Positions 46,176-59,170 of a DNA stretch of 64,000 nt are shown in pieces. The stretch is from NCBI GenBank assembly GCA_958496175.1, contig OY292274.1, positions 57,112,630 through 57,176,629 of the forward strand, in the 5' to 3' direction. The notes under the pieces are model-generated. The model was not told where the DNA came from, ran no database searches, and saw only the letters and a list, made by a program, of their open reading frames with translations. The stretch's first letter is position 1, and each line of letters begins with the position of its first letter. A program made the translations under genes and the position numbers. This DNA is from Sisyra terminalis (taxonomy: Eukaryota > Arthropoda > Insecta > Neuroptera > Sisyridae).

Positions 46176-46332
46176 GTTTCTGATAGACAATTAACAAAAA
46201 AACTTTTTTTAAACACTAACGCTATTAATTCAAATAATGCCTACATATTCATATTTCATTTTAAAATTAATAACAAACTCTATTAATTCTCCTTTTTTTT
46301 TAAATATTCAAACATAATTTATAATTGCTCTT
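46176..46332 (+). repeat. Block B, source copy (157 bp)
   Basis: The block runs from gtttctgatagacaattaac to ataattgctctt and recurs at 46909-47066, differing by one base in a T run. Confidence 0.93.
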
Positions 46333-46734
46333 ATAAGAGTGAAAAACGGTAGCAAAGTTTGTAAGGGGTAACGTTTAATAAACAATCGAAATTTCAAATT
46401 TAATAATCAAAGTCCGTTAAAAGCGAAACGTTATTACTGCTTAATATAAAACAAAGTTGATTTATTATTAGAAACAAAAAGTTTTTCTGCTTAAAAATTT
46501 AAACTCTGATAGATATATCTGAAAATGGTTAAGTTTAAGTTTATAAGTGAGAATTATATTTTTTGGCTTTCACATATTGTAAACCTGAAAATCCGAAATA
46601 CGTATATACAAATAAATACATTAGAGAGTGAGTACCCTCACCAACGTTTTGAATGCGTAAGTGGGGATAACAGAGCGCATGCGTATAGTCTATTCTGCAC
46701 GGACGCACGGCAAGATAGTCAATTTATATATAAG

Positions 46735-47066
46735 AAGTTAGCTTGGAAAAGGGAGGGAATTTCAATTTTGTGATGTAACGATTAAATCTTATGAGGTTAT
46801 TATTTTGATTTATAAATTTAGAGTATGGAGTTGTCAAGTAATTTTCTTGTTATTCTTGTATTAAATATGCCAATACTTTGAAATGTCTTATAGATATATT
46901 TATAGAATGTTTCTGATAGACAATTAACAAAAAAACTTTTTTTAAACACTAACGCTATTAATTCAAATAATGCCTACATATTCATATTTCATTTTAAAAT
47001 TAATAACAAACTCTATTAATTCTCCTTTTTTTTTTAAATATTCAAACATAATTTATAATTGCTCTT
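46735..47066 (+). repeat. Mosaic duplication joining blocks A and B
   Basis: A 156-bp copy of block A (46735-46890, offset 1593 bp) is joined through an 18-bp linker, tagatatatttatagaat, to a 158-bp copy of block B (46909-47066, offset 733 bp). The sources keep the same order and orientation but are separated by about 880 bp at the original site. The near-identity of both parts implies a single recent event. The 82-codon frame at 46525-46773 runs into this block and is not a recognised gene. Confidence 0.92.
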
Positions 47067-47217
47067 GCATTAAAAATATGTTATTTTAAAATTCAAAAAG
47101 AATAACAGTTGTGATAAAAACAAATTTCGATTTAATGAAAATTTGTTTAATGTATTTAAAACTCTTTGTGCTGTTTTTATTTCACCAGTTAAAAAAGTTT
47201 TTTTTTGCTGTTATTAC

Positions 47218-47278
47218 GTGAATCGTGAATATACATAATAATTACAAAGTAATTGTTGTGTAGTTATTAACGATTCAC
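47218..47278. repeat. 61-bp hairpin
   Basis: The arms gtgaatcgt and acgattcac are perfect, and the inner parts (acataataattac and gtaattgttgtgt) also pair if G:T pairs are allowed, around a 3-base loop aaa. Stem length near 28 bp is in the range of a microRNA precursor, but the loop is unusually small and no known microRNA sequence is recognised. Confidence 0.6.
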
Positions 47279-49346
47279 AATCTATATTCCAAAAAATAAC
47301 TTTAATGGCTATTGTGGAAATCTAATGGTATATAATTGCTTTTTTCACAACAAGGAAAAATGTAAAATATTGGAAATTTAAATTTGATATGGTATCGAAT
47401 GCAGGAAATATTAATCATAATAAGTGTCAATTTTGATAAATACGAGGAACGATCAAAGATGGCTGTAAATGGCGCCGCAATGCGCCACTTAGAACCCAGA
47501 TGTATAGTTTCAGTCTCTTCTTTATTTGAAATATGAAAATGATATATTGAGTTTTTAAAATTTTAAAGTGGAATGAAGCATTTACATTCCATAAAATTTA
47601 AATTTTATTTCCCACATTAACTGCTTTCGTATATATACGCACGGCTTTTGCAAATCAATGATTAAGAAGGTTAATCCGCGTTCTTTAAAATCTAAAGAAC
47701 CTTCAGCAAAATGAAAAAGTAATCTACAAAATAAAAAGTTGTTTTATACATCGTCATTTTCTGTGAAATTGATACTTTGTAATCAATACTTCAATCAAGC
47801 ATTGTATTCACGTTAAAATTCTCACATTTTAAAAGAGTAATTCAACTGTAATTTCATGCTGATAAAAACGAACTGGTTACAATTCATAAAATCCAAATTC
47901 AATATTTACAACATTTGATTTACGTAATCTGACAATAAGCAGAATAAAAAAAACACTACTTCAATAATACAAAACACAAATTCACCATTTGTCGACTTTC
48001 ACAACATTTGAAGTTGATATATTCAGGAGATACTTGAGAGTCAACACTAGATACAAATTACGAACTTTTGAATGACAACTCAAATGCATGACTAAAATGC
48101 TTTATGTAGATTTTCAAACGGAGTTATTTGGCATTTGATTTTCATTATATTAAACAAACCAACCCTATCCTGTCAAGCGTACCATGTAGCTGGTACAATA
48201 ATTCAATAAAAAGTGTCACTTGTGTATACCTAGCTGTACTGCAAGAAGGCTTATTAATGACATATGTGTAGCCAACACTCCTTTGAGAATCATTTAAAAC
48301 TTAATTAAAAATGTTCTATTTTTTAAAGTTATTTATACTTATAATATTAAACCGATCTTAATTCACTGCTATCTTTCTTCAAGGCGTTAGATACCTAATT
48401 TACTGCAGGAATTTCTATCTCCTGAGATTCAATTAAAATTCATTTCTTTAAATTTTGAAAGTACTTGTAAAATTCACAAAAAGTAAACTATTTCATTCTA
48501 ACAAACCACAAGTCATTGAAATTTGATTCACTTCATCGGTGGTTTAATGATGTAATTCTTCCACTCTTTATAGTTCCACTATATATAGAATGTTTCAAAA
48601 CTGAGTACAAGTATTTTAAGAGCGGATTCTTGAGGACAAAATATAATTTTTTCTCATAAATATTTGTTTTTGCTGCACCTTCTTCGAACTGCACCCATCG
48701 TTGGTTGTTCAATTAAACAAAATCGATTTTGTTGAACTATAACTAAGGCTATGTCATACATTTTCTAAAAAAATTCAAATTCCTTTTTATATTAAATTAA
48801 ATCAATTTTTTTCTGACGGTCTTTCAACTATAAATTTTCTGAAGTCCGCACTGTACTAATATAACGACATTTAGTAAGCCGTACTTGCATAGTGGCTTAA
48901 AATGGCTTTTAGTGTATGAATTTAAAAATAATAAATTCAAGAATTTGTTCTTCAAAAAATATGATATAAAGAGACTTGATTTCTTTTTCAATAGACAATA
49001 TTTTCAACTTTGTTTCTATGTTTATTGTTTCGTCTAAGTAACGTCGAAAAAACGGTGGTTGAAACAAAAAAATCAAATCAAGAAGCATATTATTAAGAGT
49101 TTCCTCAACAATGTACTTCTTGTGGTTATTTTTTTTTTTGGACAAAATAGAAAATTGGTATCTGACCTTTAAATTCATGGCAGGGGTAGGGAATTTTTAC
49201 CAAATTGAAACCAACCACATTAAAATCGGTTACGAAGAACTCGAAGAATCTTGATATCTGTAACAAAAAATTAGTATTCCAGAAAAAAATTGAAAGAAAA
49301 ACTGACTTTTTAAGCATACAATATAAATAGATGTACGAGGAAGGTA
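47279..49346. other. AT-rich non-coding stretch
   Basis: No gene is recognised. The minus-strand frames at 48909-49178 and 49126-49317 are Lys/Ile/Phe-rich and typical of chance frames in AT-rich DNA. Confidence 0.45.
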
Positions 49347-50042
49347 GGTGTGGATAATAAGGCCTGCCAGCTAATAAGGCTTATGTGATTAAAGTAAAAT
49401 TCCAAATAATCGATATCGCTAAAGATTACACTTGGTGGTTGCTAACACTCATTGGTAGTGTTTAAAAATTTTTGGCAACTTATTAAGTTATTATATTGCT
49501 TGCCATTATGGCAGCGATATTTATTGTGAAAGGTGGTTTTGCGAATAGTAAGAAATCGTGCGAATTAATCGGAAGTATTTGTGGTAATAATACACTTATG
49601 TATACAATTTTTCACTATATTTTTCTTTTATTGCATGCTTCTATAACTTGATGATTAAATACTATATCATGTGCCAAATTATATTTTTTTTTTAGTTTTT
49701 CTTAACCCGTATTGCTGGTGGTTATTAAAACTTACCAAACTCCACTTACCAAAACATGAACCTAAACGTACAAGTTCTAAAAATAACCTAATGCAATATT
49801 CAAATATAACAAGTGGTAATATCATGAGAAGTACGTTGGTTTATCAGCGAATGATACGAATATTTTTCCTTTAGATCCTTGATAATTTAAAATGGCTATT
49901 TAGCAAAGAAATTTGATTATATTTTTGGTTTTCAGCATAATTAATATATTTCTAACATATTGTTATTGATCACCATTATAAATGTAAGAAAACTTTTTGA
50001 TTAATAATGTGTATAAAAATATTAGGCCTTATTATCCTACTA
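49347..50042. mobile_element. Candidate TA-flanked DNA element, ~0.7 kb
   Basis: The words GGATAATAAGGCCT at 49352-49365 and its exact inverse at 50024-50037 form inverted repeats 14 bp long. TA dinucleotides lie at equal distance outside them (49345-49346 and about 50043-50044), which suits the Tc1/mariner-pogo superfamily. The left end also has a second copy of taataaggc just inside. Internal frames (from ATG at 49508, and 49671-49874) show no transposase motif. The outermost bases do not match between ends, so the boundaries are approximate. Confidence 0.45.
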
Positions 50043-50242
50043 TAGTATAATGAGACCTACTGACATGGTTTATAAAATTGTTCAATTTTATTTACGCCAA
50101 TTTTTTTTTCTGTTCATATTTTATATATAGGCTTAATTAACATACAAATTTGTTGATTCGGACCCATTGTTACAATTTCATTTCAAAATTTCCTTTAACT
50201 AGACCTTAAATGCGTTTTTCTCGAAATCAACTTTTTAAAACT
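50043..50242. other. Non-coding spacer
   Basis: Nothing is recognised; this may be the outer part of the next inverted-repeat element. Confidence 0.3.
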
Positions 50243-50550
50243 GGGAGACAAGATTTCTCAGAAACTATCCGACGGATTGATTTGAAACTGGAGAGTGTTA
50301 TAGTTCAACACGTCTTCTTGGTACTGAACCTCTGAAATTGGCCAAACCTCCCCCCCCCTCAAAGTGGGAGAGGGGGAAAGGTCCAAAAAAAGGTCGTTTT
50401 TTTTAACTATTTTTTCAAAGTCATTCATTTTGTGAATTTTCAACTTTTTTCGGATTTTCGAGGTTCAGTACCAAGAAAACGCATTACCAAAACTTACATT
50501 TTTTGGAAAATCATGATCCGACTTTTGGTTTCCGAGAAAACTTGTCTCCC
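50243..50550. mobile_element. 308-bp inverted-repeat element with G/C tracts
   Basis: The left boundary gggagacaagatttctc and the right boundary gagaaaacttgtctccc are inverse, and a second inverse pair lies inside (ttcttggtactgaacct and aggttcagtaccaagaa). Between the pairs the arms differ, and the loop contains a C8 run near 50349 and gggagaggggg. A G7 run near 50605 outside the right arm pairs with the C run in principle, so the element may extend to about 50750. Open frames on both strands come from the arms. Non-autonomous; superfamily unknown. Confidence 0.65.
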
Positions 50551-51839
50551 GTTTGCCTCCTCATTTTTGAGGACCCTTTTTCAAAGCGCTGTAAAAGGAG
50601 GAGGGGGGGCATATCGGGGCAAATAAAAAAAATAGTTCAAAACTTCAACTTTTACATGCCGAAGACCGTTTTTTAATATCTCTAAAAAATTGGCAGCAAT
50701 TTTAAAAAAGTCATTTTTATTTACGTTCTGATGGTGATCCACCCTTAATATCCGCACATGCTATATATACATACATCGAAGACTTCATCTTTGTTCGGGA
50801 AACCTAAAGCTTGCCTGTAAAAACCACTTATAATCAAATAACAATAACTCAAAACACAATACACAAATACAAAGAAAAAATAATTAAAAAAAATCAATAT
50901 ATAAAACTGTAATTGTTTTGTTTATTACTTATTACTACTTTTCGTTGCCCATTGGATTTTCTTGCATTATTAGATTCAATTAGCAAATAAAACTATAATT
51001 GTAAAAATATTCAACTAATTTATCATTCAAAATTAGTTTTTTTAATTTGGGATTTCATTAATAAAATAATTCATGAATTGTTTCCATGATTTACGATTTG
51101 ATGTACAAATTCTGTCTTATAAATTTGAAAACCCTTTCCATCCGCTCCTCTTAAAAAAGGTTAATGCATTTAAAGCAAAAAAATCAGAAATGTTTGATAA
51201 AATAATTACCTGCAAATCACAAAATCACAAACTTGGACCAATAACTGTAATCAAAATTTTGCATATTCATCATTTCTCCCTACTAACCGTATCTGTATCT
51301 AACAAAGGGAGGATTTAAATCCTTCGTATATGGAGAGGAAAGGTTTCTTTTGACCCCAGAAATATGCTCTTGATGTTTGAACTTAGTTTTGAGTTACCTT
51401 TTGAGTCCTGTAAGTGATGCATTACCTTTCTGATTTAATTATATTTTTCTAAACAAGTACCAATTTATTAGTTAGGTACTAGGCCTGAATATAAAATGGT
51501 TTTATTAAAATGCCTTGTGGTTATTTACTCTCACAGTAATGGAAATAATTTATACAGTATAATTAGTTACGAATTTATTTCGAATGTCAATATCATTGCA
51601 AGCATTTTTATAGCTCTTAACACTAGAATTGTAATAAAAGCCGTAGACAATAAAAACTTGAAATTGTGTAACAAATGTCGGTTATGAAAATGTGAAACAA
51701 ATTTCAAAAAGATAATAAGAATTGATTGTAGTATTTTAAATGTTTCGAGACAAAGTTCTAACAATAACGATCTATTTTGACATAACAAAAACATAAACTT
51801 GTATTATTCTATTACCTTCTAAATGCTAATGATATTTTC
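50551..51839. other. Non-coding stretch
   Basis: Up to about 50750 this is probably flanking repeat sequence (ggaggagggggggc, gatggtgatccacc). Beyond that it is AT-rich. Frames at 51073-51318, 51496-51687 and 51567-51794 have no recognised motif. Confidence 0.4.
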
Positions 51840-52580
51840 AGCTAACTATTGTTAAAGATTGTATAGTAAGTACCTACAGCGAATGATATCAGACGGACGA
51901 GACATAGTAGGAAAAGAAACAAGTTAACAGACCAACGGACTATATACTTTGAGCGGTACATAAAGAATGTATATAATGTTATATACTGGCATTGTAGTGA
52001 TGTAATAAAGCTGGGGACGGGCGCCCGGAGATTTAGCTTGAACACACCACAAAATGTCATTAGCAGACTAGTAAATAGTATGAGTCGGGGCCACATGTAA
52101 CCACATGCGGGCATAACAGCGAAGCAGAGGCAGAACCAAAGCATTTCACAAACATTACAAAATCCCCATTGCATAGCATGCAAACCGAACGTATAATAGT
52201 ATTAAAACATATCCCGCAGTTAGATTGTTTCATATTATATCTAACTTGGGTATTAAAAAAAATATTATTGAACGAAAACGTATGAGAGACAACAAAGTAC
52301 TAAGTCCATCCGGTGAAACAACGCCCTACAGACATCCCTCCGTTCCAGGACCTCTTCCCCGAGGAGCATGTTACCCATTATGGGGGCCAATCATCCGCAC
52401 GCATATATTAATACAGATTAGAACCAATGCCTCGGTCGGCTCAAACTGATTCTCGATGGGAAACACCACATACGACATACCATTAAAGCAAACTTTGTCA
52501 AAGTAGTACGAGACGGATATGTGGACATTGTCATAACCGAACCAATCCAAACCACCCCCTACTATATATATTCAATCAAC
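51840..52580. other. Higher-complexity island with the longest open frame
   Basis: This block has clearly higher GC than its flanks (for example ggggacgggcgcccggag, ggacctcttccccgaggagc). It contains the longest open frame of the window, 113 codons on the minus strand (51842-52183), hydrophobic and Cys/Leu/Phe-rich with two or three possible membrane segments. A 74-codon frame on the plus strand (52225-52449) and a minus-strand run containing FNGMSYVVFPIENQFEP near 52495-52440 also occur. I recognise none of them. It could be an exon of a fast-evolving gene, a captured foreign fragment, or an old long-terminal-repeat region. No poly-A signal, splice pair or terminal repeat decides. Confidence 0.3.
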
Positions 52581-55500
52581 TGATCAAATAACACTACAAC
52601 ACTAAATATAAAAAAAAAAACAGCGCAATATCACGTACTTTTGCCAACTTTTCATAAAATACTATTTCTCTTTAATCAACAAAGTAATACAACAATTTAT
52701 CAAGTGTTTGTTAATTAACATTTGCAAGACTAAATGATAAATTATTCAACATCACCTGGTTAAATAAAATAGACACGCAGATAAATAAAAGTAAACAAAT
52801 ACTAACCGTAACGACTAACCATTTCGATCGATACTTGAAATACTAATTAAATACTTAATGTATTATTTATTTTAGTCTGTCTACAATGCGAGAGGATATA
52901 CTTGCTTTGTTCTAAATTTAAATTTGCCAAATGCCTATTAGGTTGGCTCTTATCAACGTAATTTGCATATTTACATGTTAAAAATATGCCCAGTTAATTG
53001 TTGGTGATCTAACTATTTTATTACAGTCAGCATTTTTCTCAAAACAATTACCCATACTATTACGTTTACACATTACAGTAATTATATTATTTTCAAGTTG
53101 AAATTACCATTTTTAAAAATTTATAGTTCTTTTTAGTTAATTACTCTTCGTTATATTTCTTTTGACAGTTGTAATCGATAAACTTGATTTTTTATTTTTC
53201 TAGTGAGAAGAAATATTACAGTTTTAATATTCTACAATAATTCAATTTATAAGTTTGTGTCTCATTTTTCTTCAATTATAAGAATTACTAAGGGAACTTT
53301 TAATATTACGGAAGCTTAATTTTGCATACTTTGTAACTATCTAATCAATCACGAAAACTTATCTTAACTACAACAAATTTAAACTATTGATTTATGCGAA
53401 CAATGTAAATTGATTAACCGAAAGTATTTTAGCTTATTAATTATGCTGCTCTTTAAAAATCAATAGTTTGGTTTACAGTTATTTATGAAAAATCTAATGA
53501 AACACAAAATTTTAAAGCAAATATTTTATTTGTCAAATTTTTACAAATCCGTAAAACGGAACTTTTGTAGGACCACCCAGGTGGTTATCGTCATACTAAA
53601 ACTTTATAACAATCGGAATATGAATGGGGTGCGTTTGAAAAGGGAAAAGTTCATTAAATATTTCTTCAGTACAAATCATAATCCAACTATTATATGAACG
53701 AAAAAAGGGCTGATGAATACTTAGAAGTTAGATCATAATTTTTGGAACAAAACAAGCCAATTCGTGCCGTCTAAACTCTAAGGTTTACCTTTTTGCAAAT
53801 TTTCAACTCTCAGGTGCTAAACTGTCAACTTTAGAAAACTTTAGTCAACAATTATCAAATTAAAGAAAAAAAATTGAGGTATAATAACGTTTAAATCATC
53901 TACTTAAGTTTATAATCTTCAAATTCTCAAAATTATTTAAACCTTGGAAATTTCGTCATCTGCTGTAAATTCATTGAAACGGTTTTTTGACATCCAATTT
54001 GTAAAACAGTCAAATAGAAGGCCAAAGTTATGAGCAATTGTTCACAGTTGTGAATTTATATTTTCGTATAAACCATAAATTGAAGTAATTGAGCATCTAA
54101 AAGCAAATCTTAAAACCGCATTTACCCATTTTCAAACTTCAACCTTCTATGATTTTCAATTAAATTATATATAATACATATATATACCAATTGATTCATT
54201 TTGATATTATTTATACACAAATGGTAACATGTAAAAGATAAAACGATTTAAAGAATGATGGCTTGCTTTGAAAAAAAATCCAATAAAATACAATGAAATA
54301 AAAACTTTAAGTTTATGTTTAGTTTATATTTCTATATTAGATTTAAAATTTGAGCTTTTTCATTGAAATCAATTACTTGTGAAATATATGCTTGTAGGGG
54401 TGAAAACATGTAGAAAACTTTAAGGAATGGGTGATTGTTTTAAAGTGGTAGAAAATACTGTTGACATTTTACCAAGCCATCCTGCCCAAGTCGCGAGTAT
54501 TAGCGAATCTCACATGTTTGCCAAATATATTAACGTATTAAATTTTTCCTACACGTATTGTCTTCTTGAATTTAATGTTCTACAAAAATTTATTTTTCCA
54601 ATTATATGCTTAAAATTGTTGAAATTAGCAAAAGAAAATTTGCTTTACAATCGCCATTGTTTTATTATTCAAATACGTGTATGAACTTATGAACAACAAA
54701 TTTAAACTTTGCTCTTAGTCACAAAGGGATCAAAAGTGAATCAGAAGATTATAAAGTGTGTACATTACCATATATCCACCTAGTTTCTGATAGTGCCTAT
54801 ATGGTAGCTTTCAAACGTTGAAAACTTTCTCACTTGCACACGTGATGCCATATGACACAATAAGAATTTTAAATTCCACCTAATAAATATGTAACTGAAA
54901 TTGAAATTTGAAAATGAAAAAAAAAATGTTAATTTCCACTATAACTAAAAATAATGCTTTTATAATTCGTATTTCATTTAAAATGTATTAAATTTAAGTC
55001 ATTATCAAAAATTGGTTTTGAAATTTTTCGCTTCTTTTGCAAATATTTCATGTGTTTTATATAGTTTTTGTTATGCACTTAAAATTAAAATAAAATTTTA
55101 AAATCCTATAAAATCTCTTTAAAACTGGTACAATAAAATAGATATATGCATACTACTTATTTATAATAGAAGTATATCTATGTTTATATTTGTGCATTAG
55201 TAAAAACCGAAATCTAATATACTTTTACAAGAGCAACAAACGATAATTCATTATTTTTTTTTTTCTAAAAACACCATAAAAAATACAAGGACAAGTTCAA
55301 CATAAAAACTAAAAATAAATAGTCAATAAAGTTTTATTGCTGACTCCAATAAATCTCAAATAAATACCGACAAAAGAAACTAAAATTTCATCAAACACAC
55401 TTCAATAAAAAAGCAAATTTCATGTTTTTCTGATAACTGCTTCCGTGAGACGAAAGCAAAATCTTAATAATTGTAATGTATTACATATATCTGCCTGAAT

Positions 55501-58500
55501 CACTGACGCTATTAACTGTGGAAGTGCCTACCATGAATAATTTGTAAATATATAAAACTGTAATGTCAATGACATATAATTTTGAATTTTGAAGAATACA
55601 TAATATAATTTGTATATTCTAAAAAAATGTATTATGGAAGCTTAATTTTATATGTTCACACAGTAAACTTTGCTTGTGGTCTTATGTGTATATATCAAAC
55701 TGCAATCGATTGTTTTTCTTCCAAATATTTGATCCACAATTTGATATATGTAATTAATTTTTACGTAACAAAATCTATGTCTGTAATCGTGGTTACCTAT
55801 AAAGTTAAGTCTTCTAATTATGCCATTAGGAGATATTAAGATAAAGGAACAATTTTAATTAAAATTATGAACTATTGGATTCAAGTTTATGCTGGAACTA
55901 GATTGCAAGAATGACAAAGAAACAAATTTAAAGTAATTGCAAATTTCTTAATTACTGAGCAATGATAAATTAAAAGCTTAAACTTAATCAGGTAATTGCT
56001 ATTTCAGTGTTCAAATCTCACAAATTTTCGCAATAAAGGTTTTTGAAGAAATCCTCATGGCACAAAAATGGCTTTAAATCCCTTTCAAACTGATGTATTT
56101 ATTTTTTTCATCTTTTCATTATCAGTATCGCTGATTAATTATTTTCCGTCCAAAAATATAAACAAAACACATTTGAAATTTTGGAAAAATATGCAAAAAT
56201 TAAATAGCACTTTACTTCATTTTTGTTCCTATTTCCACGATCTTCCTTAAATTTTTAAAAGTCAAATTATAAAGACAAATAGTTACTGCCCGATATTTAT
56301 TATAGTTACTGTCCGGTATATAAAAATGTTATCAATTTACGTTAAACTAGTGGCTTAGATTCTAATTGAAGAATACAAAGATATTTTTTTATAGTTTTGT
56401 AACTAATAAATGACGCCAGTAGAATAAAGTACTGCATTTATAATGATTCCATTGTCTATCATTTTAGAAGAAATATTTTTTCAAGATTTTCATTTCCTTG
56501 TTTAATAAGCACTCATTGTCGCATAATAGACGACATTGGATTTTAAATATATTTCATTACGTCAATAAGCTTAACTTTCATATTTGCTTAAAAAGTCTTA
56601 AAAAAGAACAATATGTCACAGTTTATATTATGTTATAATAGCTTAAACTTTGAGCAGAGAAGCGGCAAATACCATTCCCCTTAATTCTTGGAAATTGGAA
56701 GCTTTTGAATTTTTTTTTTTGTTTTTACTAATGATTTTATCACTAGTTCAACATTAATTATTGTTATGCATAGTGTTGCTGTCGGACTTTTGAATTTTGG
56801 TTCTATAGAAGATAAGTAACTAAATTTTGCTTTTTGGATATAAAATTAGAAACTATTGTTTCCTTATATCATATTAATTCTTCTATACAAATAACTTTGG
56901 AAATAATTCGCATCCCTCTCTACTTAGAAAAAAATGTGCTAGGAAAATAATAGAGGTAATTTTCGCCACAATATCGGAGAAATTATAAAATTGCATCAAT
57001 TAAGAACTGACCACTTTGGTCACGATGTCTGGTGCCCAAAAAATACAAGTTTTTGTAAGAACTCTATTATGCAACTATATCAAATAAGTAACTAAAATTA
57101 AATTTAAATTCAAATATATTTTTTTTAATTGAAATGGAAGTTATTAAATAAACTCCTTGCATAAAAGAAGTAGTACTTACGAAGCTAATAAATGCTATAA
57201 ATAGTTATGGTAGTAAATCACATGACAATGTAGAAATACGTTTTTTCTATACTCATATACTCAAGTTTGGTACCAATTTTGTTTACGTCAAAAATTTGTT
57301 TGGAAAGAAATCAAAAAATGTTTCCTACTTTCGAAACTGATCCTTGAATTTTGTGAAGTTTTTTATATGAGACCATCGTAAACAAAATTATGTAATTATT
57401 GCTTGTATTTTCATTATTTTACCAAATTTAATTATGTAAATGTAAATTTTTAAGATTTTTTTCAATGCAACATTTTTCTAACCTAGATTTGGTTCAACCC
57501 CGTCGAAAGTTTCGTTTAAAAGGAATAAAATAAATTACAATAATAACACGATATCAATTTAAACTATTGAGTAATTTTTGGTTGCACACAATACATAGCC
57601 ATTTTTTAAAGCTTCACCTACTGGTCAATTCTCAATTGGAACTATTTTTATCAGTGTTAGTTAATATTTTGTATTTATTTTACTTTTCTGTCGTTTTAAA
57701 TGAAAACTCAAATAAAAAATCATGTTAGATTGTCTTCTAAAGTTTCATGGCAGATTGGCTATGTAGTTATTATCTGTTTTATTCTCAAATATTTTTGTGA
57801 AAAAATATAAATGACTATAAATTCAATAAAATGAATTCTAGTTTAGTAGTAGATAAATCAAATATGCTAAGTAAATACTAGGCGGTATAGTAATTCGATT
57901 ATTATTTTTCAAAACTGAAATAGATACTTCAATATTTCATTGCTTCCTTCAGAAGGTACGAATATCTTTTCATAACACTTAGGATATTTTTAATAGTTTC
58001 AAGATGTAAAAATAAATAAAAGTTCACAAAATCAAAGTAGCGTTTCTACTTATAAATTCTGTTGAAAAATGTGATGTCTTGTAAAATTATTACAGCACAT
58101 ACATTAATCAAGAATCTAAAATGAAAGAAACGACCAAACTTTAAAAATATCTGCTATAATAGTTAAATATTATACTATAATTTATGATGTGAGATAAAAA
58201 TATTTGTAATTAAAATTACAAAATGGTGTTGACGATAAATTTAATTTAAAAGTCATCCACGATCTTTAACCATTATTTTTTATGCACATCTTCGCGTAAA
58301 AATGTCAGATAACTTGTTGAGGAATTAAACTACAAAGATGACAACTGAAACAGTTAAACTCGACAAAATGAACAGACACAATTTCTATTCCATTCTATAT
58401 TAAATTAAGTTTTTTTTTTCTCAATTTGTTAATGTAAATTTTTATCTTTATTTAATCCAATTGTAATTGTATTTTCAATTTAGCTTACAACTCGCAATTC

Positions 58501-58789
58501 GAATTTAACGAACATTAAATAAGTAAATTACATTTCTGGATATTCTCAGGAAACTATTTTATGTCGCTTTATTCATGTGATGAGTTTAAACTAAAATGAA
58601 GATGAAAAATGTTAACAGTTGTGAATTATTTTTTTAAAAATTCTAATTACGCTTTTTTTATTATATTGAAGATGGAAAGATGATTGATTGATGAAGGTTT
58701 CGCTTTTTAAATTCATTACAACTCATTAACGTTATCTAATTAATAATAACTCTTCAATTTAGCAGAAACATTTTAAAATAAAAAATCGT
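52581..58789. other. AT-rich non-coding stretch
   Basis: Across about 6.2 kb I recognise no gene, RNA or mobile element. Open frames of 60-85 codons (53485-53697, 54427-54684, 55627-55839, 56068-56250) are Ile/Lys/Phe/Asn-rich and lack motifs. A small ccaccc/ggtgg hairpin near 53573 is the only structured item noticed. Confidence 0.5.
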
Positions 58790-59170
58790 TAACCAACATA
58801 AAGACCAGGTTGGCCATCTGAAAGTTATATCCTCTGGTCTAGTGAGAATCCGCCTGCAGGGCATAATTAACCACTATGAGTTAGCATTTTGCATATTGTC
58901 AAGTAAATGCATTCGTTGGTATCGATGGTGGCAATACATTGTATCGCCGGAAGGCGACTTTTAGTTCAGTATAATTACCAGGAATTGTCATCATTAATAA
59001 TATAATTTGTTATAATCATAATTATATTTTTGATGGATAAAGTAAATAATAAATGAGTGAACGATGAACGATTGATTATAATGGCGATTAGGGAGTTATG
59101 ACCATGAATATGGGAGACCCCTGCAACGGTGAATCGTTCAGCCTCAGGAAGTACAAATGACAATGTTTGA
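58790..59170. promoter_or_regulatory. Candidate regulatory island
   Basis: The sequence is distinct from its AT-rich flanks and dense in transcription-factor-like words: ataattaacc, gcattttgcatattg (POU-like), ggtatcgatggtgg, gtatcgccggaaggcg, and further on gaacgatgaacgattgatta. The 62-codon minus-strand frame 58975-59163 has no known motif. Inference from composition and word content only. Confidence 0.25.

Noticed and set aside
45983..46286. Overlapping 77- and 91-codon frames on opposite strands
   Set aside because: No recognisable domain; overlap and A/T content indicate chance.
51842..52183. Naming the 113-codon frame as a chemoreceptor or membrane protein
   Set aside because: Hydrophobicity alone is not evidence of family membership; no conserved residues were recognised.
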